Source of the DNA: Treponema sp. UBA3819
GTDB taxonomy: Bacteria > Spirochaetota > Spirochaetia > Treponematales > Treponemataceae
NCBI GenBank assembly: GCA_002369025.1
Contig: DFDV01000054.1
Location: 1-6,473, forward strand
Direction of reading: 5' to 3'
DNA length: 6,473 nt
In this document: positions 1 to 5,437 of the stretch, piece by piece
How positions within the stretch are numbered: position 1 is the stretch's first letter
How the letters are laid out: each line of letters begins with the position of its first letter
Position numbers and translations under genes: made by a program
The notes under the pieces: generated by a model
Database searches by the model: none
What the model saw: only the letters and a program-made list of their open reading frames with translations
What the model was told of the DNA's origin: nothing

Positions 1-1
1 T

Positions 2-26
2 TTGAGGGTTTGTAATAAACCCTCAA
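2..26 (-). terminator. Perfect stem-loop, possible terminator at the window edge
   Basis: Positions 2-11 and 17-26 form a perfect 10-base-pair inverted repeat (TTGAGGGTTT / AAACCCTCAA) around a 5-base loop at 12-16. It lies 58 bases past the lplC stop. In the minus direction the stem ends one base before the window edge, so the U-tract that would make it a Rho-independent terminator cannot be seen. In the plus direction no T-tract follows, so it is not a plus-strand terminator. It could equally be an intercistronic hairpin before a further gene of the operon. Confidence 0.4.
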
Positions 27-30
27 TCAA

Positions 31-60
31 ACCGAACAACACTATAAAGCGTCGTTCGGT
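31..60 (-). repeat. Inverted repeat: stem-loop after lplC
   Basis: Positions 31-40 (ACCGAACAAC) and 51-60 (GTCGTTCGGT) are inverted repeats around a 10-base loop. The one imperfect position is a G-U pair in minus-strand RNA but an A-C mismatch in plus-strand RNA. All ten pairs can therefore form only in the transcript of the permease operon. Only a short T run follows it, so a terminator role for this hairpin alone is weak. It sits in tandem with the 2-26 stem-loop, five bases away. Confidence 0.55.
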
Positions 61-84
61 CCAAAAGTTACAAAACAAACTATA

Positions 85-972
85 TCAGCCCTTAACAGCA
101 CCCAGCATAGTACCTTTTGTGAAGTACTTCTGGATGAAAGGATAAGCGATAATCATAGGAATTGCTGAAAGGAATACCGATGCAGCCTTAATCGCTTCAA
201 CCGGGGCTTCGCCGAACGCGTTGACATCAACAACTTCATTCATTGAAGCACCAAGCAAGATGTTGCGCAACAAGATTGGCAAAGGCTGCAAGTATGCGTC
301 CTGCAGGTAGAGCATAGGATGCATAAAGTCATTCCAGAAGTTTACACCGTAGTACAAACCGATTGTCATGATAATTGGTTTTGACAAGGGAAGAATGATA
401 GAAAGAAGAACATACCATTCTGCCGCACCGTCAATACGTGCTGATTCTTTCAAGGATTCAGGAATGCCTTCAAAGAAGCCGCGCATAATCAAACAGTTGT
501 ATGTACCGACTGCACCAGGAACGAAAACTGATGCCAGGTGGTCAGCCAGTCCAAGACCGGTAATAACCAGGTATGTCGGAATCAAACCGATGTTAAACAA
601 ATACGGAATCAATACAAACCAGTTCAGCAGTTTACGTCCCGGCAAATCCTGTACAGACATACAATATGAAAGCGGGATAGTTAAGAACAAAGAAGTAAAG
701 ACACCGAATACCAGAATCTTCAGTGAGTTCCAGAATGCCATCATAAATCCGGCATTGCCCAGAAGCGCTTTGTACGCATCAATTCTCCAGTCCCAGGGAC
801 GGAACATAGCTTCAAGATATGAATAGCGATATCCATTCGGACGGAAAGACTGAGCAACAGTACTCCACATAGGAATCAAAATGATGACAAAAACGAAAAT
901 CAAAAATACGTTGACCAAAACATAGAATGTACGGTCACCGGCTGTCATTTTAACGGTCTTTGGTTTTTCCAT
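85..972 (-). CDS. lplC: Carbohydrate ABC transporter permease, LplC/YtcP type
   Basis: This is an inner-membrane permease subunit of a CUT1-type sugar importer. It pairs with the upstream LplB-like protein to form the channel, which needs a separate solute-binding protein and an ATPase. The 295 residues are normal for the family. About six hydrophobic segments are visible, near residues 17-39, 80-104, 114-136, 142-166, 186-208 and 260-281. The ATPase-contacting EAA loop is present as ESARIDGA (176-183) followed by ILP (193-195). The C-terminus (QKYFTKGTMLGAVKG, 281-295) is a strong YtcP/LplC signature. The ATG at 970-972 is preceded by GAGGT (minus strand, 980-984) with a 7-base spacer, which supports this start. 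The gap to lplB is 24 bases, so the two are surely one operon. The substrate is not readable from the sequence. A pectic or other complex oligosaccharide is inferred from family and neighbours. Confidence 0.93.
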   Translation of the reverse strand: MEKPKTVKMTAGDRTFYVLVNVFLIFVFVIILIPMWSTVAQSFRPNGYRYSYLEAMFRPWDWRIDAYKALLGNAGFMMAFWNSLKILVFGVFTSLFLTIPLSYCMSVQDLPGRKLLNWFVLIPYLFNIGLIPTYLVITGLGLADHLASVFVPGAVGTYNCLIMRGFFEGIPESLKESARIDGAAEWYVLLSIILPLSKPIIMTIGLYYGVNFWNDFMHPMLYLQDAYLQPLPILLRNILLGASMNEVVDVNAFGEAPVEAIKAASVFLSAIPMIIAYPFIQKYFTKGTMLGAVKG

Positions 973-996
973 TATATTTACCTCGTAAACCTTAAA

Positions 997-1938
997 TTAT
1001 ATGAGTGATGAATCAGCAAGCTTCTTAACAACCGTGTTAGATACACGAACCAGCAGGAAGCCGATTACACCCTTGAAAATACCAACAGCCGTAGCAAGAG
1101 CAAATTGGAATTGTAGCAAACCTTGCCGGTATACCCAGGTATCAATGATATCTGCAACGGAGTAAACCGGAACTGAATACAACATAAACATCTGGTTAAA
1201 ACCAGCATCAAGAATAGTACCGAGTTTAAGAAGAACTACCGTAACAATAACAGGCTTAATTGAAGGAAGGGTAATGTACCATACGCGCTGAACAGCAGAT
1301 GCTCCCTCCACCATGGCTGCCTCAAACAACGTACCGTCGATACCCATCAAAGCTGCAATAAAGATAATTGCGGCCCAACCCATTTCCTTCCATGCATCAG
1401 AAAGAACGACGATTACAGGGAATGTAGTTGTTGTGGTCAAGAAGTCAACACGCTCACCGCCACAGAAGTCGATGATGTCGTTTACCATACCATCGCCCGG
1501 TGCAAGCAGGGCAAGCAAAATACCGTACATAATAACCCATGAAAGGAAGTGCGGCAGATAAACCATCGTCTGAACGACCCGGCGCAAAACATTGCGTGTA
1601 CATTCATACAAAGCAACAGCCAGTATAACTGAAAGCGGAACGGAGATAACCAGTTTCGCCAGACTATACAGGATAGTATTGCGCAGCAACTCGCCAAAAT
1701 AGAATGAATGGAAAAAGTCCATGAAGTTGGCGAAACCAATCCATTTACTTCCCCATACACCATCAATTGGTGAAAAGTCCTTAAATGCAATCTGACCGTT
1801 TACCAGCGGACCGTATTTAAGGGTGGTGTAGTACACTAATGGTATAATCAGAAGACTATAAACCGAAAAGTGTCGTTTGATGTTCTTCCAAAGGTCCTTT
1901 TTAGGTGCCTTAAGAACTGTTGTTTGTGTTTCGTTCAT
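997..1938 (-). CDS. lplB: Carbohydrate ABC transporter permease, LplB/YteP type
   Basis: This is the first permease subunit of the same CUT1-type importer, an integral inner-membrane protein that forms a heterodimer with the LplC-like product. The 313 residues match the family length. About six hydrophobic segments are visible, near residues 26-46, 86-112, 122-146, 172-198, 222-245 and 278-301. Family signs are WIGFANFMDFF (66-76), YLPHFLSWVI (127-136) and a C-terminal ATAVGIFKGVIGFLLV stretch (282-297). The EAA loop reads EAAMVEGA (206-213) followed by LP (224-225), with Glu-Gly where Asp-Gly is commoner. The ATG at 1936-1938 has GAGGT (minus strand, 1944-1948) five bases upstream. It starts 73 bases past the regulator stop, so it may be co-transcribed with the regulator, use its own promoter, or both. 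No solute-binding protein or ATPase lies in the window. Such permeases often share a distant ATPase of the MsmX type. Confidence 0.93.
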   Translation of the reverse strand: MNETQTTVLKAPKKDLWKNIKRHFSVYSLLIIPLVYYTTLKYGPLVNGQIAFKDFSPIDGVWGSKWIGFANFMDFFHSFYFGELLRNTILYSLAKLVISVPLSVILAVALYECTRNVLRRVVQTMVYLPHFLSWVIMYGILLALLAPGDGMVNDIIDFCGGERVDFLTTTTTFPVIVVLSDAWKEMGWAAIIFIAALMGIDGTLFEAAMVEGASAVQRVWYITLPSIKPVIVTVVLLKLGTILDAGFNQMFMLYSVPVYSVADIIDTWVYRQGLLQFQFALATAVGIFKGVIGFLLVRVSNTVVKKLADSSLI

Positions 1939-1967
1939 ATCTAACCTCAGTCTATATATGATATAAC

Positions 1968-1973
1968 ATTATA
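1968..1973 (-). promoter_or_regulatory. Candidate -10 element for lplBC
   Basis: The minus strand reads TATAAT here, 29 bases before the lplB start codon. The best -35 at 17-base spacing (TCAAGA, 1991-1996) matches consensus at only three of six positions, so an activator may be needed. The hexamer lies inside a 14-base AT palindrome, ATATAACATTATAT (1961-1974). It also abuts TTTACTAAT, which resembles the ACTAGT-cored repeats near uxaB. The local AT-richness makes a chance match plausible. Confidence 0.3.
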
Positions 1974-2011
1974 TTAGTAAAATCCTTACATCTTGATGGA
2001 CAAAACCGACA

Positions 2012-5000
2012 TTACTGTCTGGCTCTGATTTTTCCTGGCGGTACTCCGTAAATTTTCTTAAATACACGGCAGAAATAAGCCTGATCTTGAAATCCTGTGT
2101 TTTCCGCAATCTCATAAATTGTATCATTCGTTTCAAGAAGCATCTTTGTCGCAAGGTATATTCTATACCGATTTAAATATTCCCACAAGGACAAACCAAT
2201 CTCTTTATGGAATATTCTCGTAAGATAATCTTCACTTACATGTACAGTATCAGCAAGTTTCCAGCGAACAATCTGCTGTGATGCATTTTTATTTAAGTAC
2301 AAAATCGCTTTTTTGACCAGTGCCCCCGTATGAGGAGGAAGTATTTCGTCTCCGGACAGAATTGCCTGTATACGCTCGTTAAACTGTTCGGAATCTGCAG
2401 CTCCCCGATTGCAGAGAATAATGCGGGGATGAGAACAGAGCATTTCCACTTCCTCAGCTGAACTGATTTCATTCGGCAGTACAAGAATGGGAACAAGAAC
2501 AGTCTTTGGATTCTTTCTGATATGTCTGATACCTTCTTCATCGATTTTTTCAAACACAATCAGGGACGGAAGCACTTCGCTGACGATTTTATCAAATTCA
2601 GCCATAGATGTTATGGTCACTACATTTTCGTCTGTTGCCCAGGTACCGTAGCGTGTATGCTCCGCATTTATGAAGAGAACCGTGGATGAGGTTCTGTTTG
2701 CCATCTTGCGTTCCAGGAGGGAAAGGAATGTCGTTCCGCCCAGAGATTTATCATAGCAGATGACCGGAAGCTTAAAGACAGAATCATTATGACGCAAACC
2801 ATAAATTTTAAGCCACTCTTCTTCCATTGTGTTTTCTGTATCCCAGAAGAAACAGCAGCCCTTTTTGGGTGTGTCGGTGAGGATTTCATCCGTTATGGGC
2901 AGAAGCGGCTGTGACAGCACTGTTTCCGGCTGATGGCGTGAAAGTGAATAGATTTCCGTAATATCAAATTCTGACCGCTGGGGTGCCGTTCCGCCAAGAT
3001 TGGGGTAGGGCAGGATGATTACCGTAGACTGATCCAGTTTTACAATTTCACCATACTGCAGAAGAATGATTTTTTCAGCAAGCAGCATTTCCGGCTTCTG
3101 ATGTTCCTGCAGGGGAGAGTCAATGGTGATATAAATACCGTCCAATTTTGCCGCAACAGATACATCTCCCACCATATTGGTAAAAAGGGACTGTAAAGCA
3201 CGTTTGAGACGTTCTGCATCTCCAAATACAAGCGGCAGATTGCTTGCGGATTCTGCCATTTCTGCCGGGAAGACAGACTGCAAATCAAAGAGTTTTCTTT
3301 CCGTCGGCATATCATCCAGCTGAATACGCGTCAGTTCAATAAGTGTAGACAGTTTTTCCAGCTGCGATGTAATCTGGGATTTTAAGAAAAGCAATTGTTC
3401 CGTAAGGATATCTGCATCAAGAATGCCATTGTTGATGTTTGATTCCATCTGCGTAATCTTCGCAGACAAATCTTTAAGGGGGTCGCACAGGTCGCTGCTG
3501 ACATTGGCAAAAAATTCGGTCTTTGTACGCTCTGCCTGTTCGGCAACCTGTTTTGCCGCATTCATTTCTTCAAACTGGAAGACACTCTGCAGCGCACTGC
3601 TGATTACATGGCGCAAATCTTCATACAGCTGCACCTCGCAATCAGAAAAGCCCATAATCACATAGCCCAGTGATTTTTCTTCCGTAAACAATGGCTGAAC
3701 AATATAAACACCGTTTTCAAAATTACGATTGAATTTTGCCGGAAAGAGAAGATTTGCAGGAAAGAGACTTGTTTCATTTATCAGTTCGCCGGTCGCATCA
3801 AAACCACCGATGTACTGCGAATATTCACTGTTTTCGTACAATACAATCGCAGCCGACTGAATGCCAATTATCGGAAGATATTTTTCCAGTATGGAAATAA
3901 GCTTTCCCCTGTCGTAAACAGAAAGCAGTTCACTCTTAAGCGAATTGACAGCACTTGTTTCGTGACCTTCTTCATATTTTGAAAGCGAATAAATCTGTGC
4001 CTGAAGTTTTGGCAGAAGAATGGCCGCAATCCGCAGAATGTTTTCTATCCTTGCAGAAGATAAACAGGTTGTATGCCGGAGCAGTTTGAATGTATGGAAT
4101 ATGCGGGAAATTTCTCCGCCCCGCTCAAGATAACGGGTAAGTGTTTCCAGAACAAGGTTATAGAAAAGATTGGGCTTGCTGTCATCAAACAGAGCATTCA
4201 GCATCTTTTCCAGGCGTTTTTCTGAAACACCGCTTTTTTTGTAAACTTCCTTTAACTCTGCCAAGAGCTGTTCCTGTGTTTCTATGGGAGCCTGGTTGTC
4301 ATCCGATACCAGTTCATCCATTGTGTTACAGCCACAACTTTCCCGGATAACCGGGTAGGCAGGCAGGGTCTTTCCTTCAATTTTTTTCTCACCCGTCAAT
4401 ACGCGAACCAGCATACGGTCTGCTTCCAGACCCAGTTCTTCGTAAGGCATGTGAACTGTTGTAAAGGGAACAGATGAAATCTGACTTTCAAGAGAATCAT
4501 TAAAACCGCCAATCTTTATATCCTGCGGAATGCGGCAGCCAAACAGACTCAGCCAGCTTATTGCCGAAAAAGCCATCAAATCGCTGGAGGCAATGACCGT
4601 ATCAAAATCTTTTCCCGGTTTTAGTCCCCGGCTTTCACAAATCTGACGGATAGCACCAAGACCATCGTTCCAGTCAAATGGATCTGAAATAAGACGCCTG
4701 TTTTCTTCGGTGTAGAGACCTGCTTCAGTAATCGCATCAATAAAGGCTCGGTAACGGTCGTTTGCAGAAGAGTGGTTTTCTGGAGCCCGTAAAAAAGCAA
4801 TTCGTTTTGCCCCGTGGTGATGAATAAAATGTTCCACCAGCTGCTTCATGCCCGTGTATGCGTCAAAATCTACAAGAGGATGCTGGCCGATTTTTTGACC
4901 GATTGTTACAAAAGGAAGATCCGAAAAATTTTCATGAAAAGCAGTCAGTTCTTCAAGAGAAACACCGCTTCCTAAAGTAGAAGCCCAGCTGACAAGTCCA

Positions 5001-5212
5001 TCCAGATTTGATGAATTGATTAAAGAGTAAATGGCATTTCGCTTTTTTGTCGTATTCTCTTTTGTCTCAAGTTTTCCGCCCGGAAAAATAAAAAAGGCTC
5101 CCTCACGCTTTTGCATATGATTAGCGTAGGCCGTCCATAATCTGGCACCGGAACCGTCATGAATTGAGGCAAGTGTAAAACCAATTCTTTTTGCTGGATT
5201 TGATTGTTTCAT
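2012..5212 (-). CDS. Hybrid transcriptional regulator: LacI-type sensor, degenerate kinase/receiver core, AraC HTH
   Basis: This is a large soluble regulator of 1066 residues with no membrane segment. Residues 7-295 are a LacI/GalR-type sugar-binding domain without the usual N-terminal helix-turn-helix: it starts KRIGFTLASIHDG, has LDGLVSW (70-76), and ends in RESCGC (290-295), a common end of this module in fused regulators. Residues 300-430 are mostly helical. Residues 430-545 look GAF-like. Residues 550-635 form a helical, HisKA-like hairpin with KTEFFANVSSDLCDPL (564-579), where Ser573 replaces the phosphoacceptor His. Residues 640-737 resemble a shortened HATPase that keeps Asn679 of the N box but shows no G boxes. 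Residues 746-842 are unrecognised. Residues 843-952 are receiver-like, with Glu888 at the Asp position. Residues 964-1064 are a complete AraC domain with two helix-turn-helix motifs. The ATG at 5212 fits the domain start but has only a weak GGTAG (5219-5223). Likely a ligand-responsive regulator of the flanking genes. The sensor and AraC assignments are strong, the core ones are by eye. Confidence 0.9.
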   Translation of the reverse strand: MKQSNPAKRIGFTLASIHDGSGARLWTAYANHMQKREGAFFIFPGGKLETKENTTKKRNAIYSLINSSNLDGLVSWASTLGSGVSLEELTAFHENFSDLPFVTIGQKIGQHPLVDFDAYTGMKQLVEHFIHHHGAKRIAFLRAPENHSSANDRYRAFIDAITEAGLYTEENRRLISDPFDWNDGLGAIRQICESRGLKPGKDFDTVIASSDLMAFSAISWLSLFGCRIPQDIKIGGFNDSLESQISSVPFTTVHMPYEELGLEADRMLVRVLTGEKKIEGKTLPAYPVIRESCGCNTMDELVSDDNQAPIETQEQLLAELKEVYKKSGVSEKRLEKMLNALFDDSKPNLFYNLVLETLTRYLERGGEISRIFHTFKLLRHTTCLSSARIENILRIAAILLPKLQAQIYSLSKYEEGHETSAVNSLKSELLSVYDRGKLISILEKYLPIIGIQSAAIVLYENSEYSQYIGGFDATGELINETSLFPANLLFPAKFNRNFENGVYIVQPLFTEEKSLGYVIMGFSDCEVQLYEDLRHVISSALQSVFQFEEMNAAKQVAEQAERTKTEFFANVSSDLCDPLKDLSAKITQMESNINNGILDADILTEQLLFLKSQITSQLEKLSTLIELTRIQLDDMPTERKLFDLQSVFPAEMAESASNLPLVFGDAERLKRALQSLFTNMVGDVSVAAKLDGIYITIDSPLQEHQKPEMLLAEKIILLQYGEIVKLDQSTVIILPYPNLGGTAPQRSEFDITEIYSLSRHQPETVLSQPLLPITDEILTDTPKKGCCFFWDTENTMEEEWLKIYGLRHNDSVFKLPVICYDKSLGGTTFLSLLERKMANRTSSTVLFINAEHTRYGTWATDENVVTITSMAEFDKIVSEVLPSLIVFEKIDEEGIRHIRKNPKTVLVPILVLPNEISSAEEVEMLCSHPRIILCNRGAADSEQFNERIQAILSGDEILPPHTGALVKKAILYLNKNASQQIVRWKLADTVHVSEDYLTRIFHKEIGLSLWEYLNRYRIYLATKMLLETNDTIYEIAENTGFQDQAYFCRVFKKIYGVPPGKIRARQ

Positions 5213-5230
5213 TGCTTACTACCAAGTAAT

Positions 5231-5257
5231 TCTATACCCAGTTCGTTTTTTTTACAA
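5231..5257 (-). promoter_or_regulatory. Candidate promoter of the hybrid regulator
   Basis: On the minus strand TTGTAA (5252-5257) and TATAGA (5231-5236) are separated by 15 bases, shorter than the usual 17. Transcription would start near 5224 and leave a leader of only about a dozen bases, consistent with the weak ribosome binding site. The -35 lies in an A-tract, so the match could be fortuitous. Confidence 0.3.
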
Positions 5258-5308
5258 CTTTTTTCTGTTTTTTCCATACGTTTTTTTTATAATTTTTTTC
5301 GCTTTTTT
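5246..5308. promoter_or_regulatory. Near-phased T-tracts, probable intrinsically curved DNA
   Basis: Six plus-strand T-tracts of 6 to 8 bases lie at 5246-5253, 5259-5264, 5268-5273, 5281-5288, 5293-5299 and 5303-5308. Their centres average about 11.2 bases apart, close to one helical turn, although single spacings range from 9 to 14. A-tracts phased like this bend DNA, which is common at divergent promoters. A perfect TATAAT lies between two tracts at 5288-5293 on the plus strand. It lacks a convincing -35 and is probably incidental. Confidence 0.5.
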
Positions 5309-5314
5309 ACTAGT
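5306..5314. promoter_or_regulatory. Candidate operator, copy 1 (TTTACTAGT)
   Basis: TTTACTAGT contains the 6-base palindrome ACTAGT. The same nine bases recur at 5355-5363, 49 bases downstream in the same orientation. Both copies lie between the regulator and uxaB, so a site for the divergently encoded regulator is reasonable. The motif is short and no binding data can be inferred from sequence. Confidence 0.35.
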
Positions 5315-5332
5315 CCGGCATTATTTATAAAA

Positions 5333-5350
5333 CTGATTCAGTAAAATCAG
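5333..5350. repeat. Inverted repeat CTGATT...AATCAG
   Basis: CTGATT (5333-5338) and AATCAG (5345-5350) are inverted around a 6-base centre. The left half also belongs to an odd palindrome, CTGATTCAG (5333-5341). It sits between the two TTTACTAGT copies and just upstream of the candidate uxaB promoter, so it may be a second operator type. It is too AT-rich and short to be a terminator. Confidence 0.3.
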
Positions 5351-5354
5351 CATA

Positions 5355-5363
5355 TTTACTAGT
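5355..5363. promoter_or_regulatory. Candidate operator, copy 2 (TTTACTAGT)
   Basis: This is an exact repeat of the nine bases at 5306-5314. It overlaps the -35 region of the candidate uxaB promoter by two bases. A protein bound here would touch the -35 zone, a typical position for an AraC-type activator and also compatible with repression. Confidence 0.35.
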
Positions 5364-5388
5364 GACTTTTTATGCAAGATGTTATAAA
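5362..5388 (+). promoter_or_regulatory. Candidate uxaB promoter with extended -10
   Basis: TATAAA (5383-5388) is preceded by TG at 5380-5381, which gives an extended -10 of the TGnTATAAT kind. The -35 candidate GTGACT (5362-5367) matches TTGACA at four positions with a 15-base spacer. A weak -35 with an extended -10 is typical of activated promoters. Transcription would start near 5395 and give a leader of about 43 bases containing the hairpin at 5415-5430. Confidence 0.45.
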
Positions 5389-5414
5389 GTATTTTTTCAG
5401 ATATATATTGAAAA

Positions 5415-5430
5415 GAACTTCCGGAGGTTC
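5415..5430 (+). promoter_or_regulatory. uxaB ribosome binding site within a small hairpin
   Basis: The Shine-Dalgarno GGAGG (5423-5427) is 10 bases before the ATG at 5438 and decides the start. It lies inside GAACTTCCGGAGGTTC, which can fold as a 6-pair stem (5415-5420 with 5425-5430, one G-U pair) closed by a CCGG tetraloop. Half of the Shine-Dalgarno is in the stem and half in the loop. The hairpin is small and may be only marginally stable. Confidence 0.5.
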
Positions 5431-5437
5431 AACTATT

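Noticed and set aside
368..826. 152-codon open frame on the plus strand
   Set aside because: It lies wholly antisense to the lplC-like gene, shows no recognisable domain and has no ribosome binding site I can see. It is a shadow of the real gene.
1969..2154. 61-codon minus-strand open frame ending between the regulator and lplB
   Set aside because: It overlaps the AraC domain coding region in another frame and reads as basic low-information peptide. No independent start signal is visible.
5288..5293. Perfect plus-strand TATAAT as the uxaB promoter
   Set aside because: It is embedded between 8-base and 7-base T-tracts with no -35 at a suitable distance. The extended -10 at 5380-5388 is better placed.
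5213..5437. Riboswitch, small RNA or tRNA in the divergent intergenic region
   Set aside because: No cloverleaf, no multi-helix aptamer-like structure and no hairpin-plus-T-tract terminator were found, only short inverted repeats.
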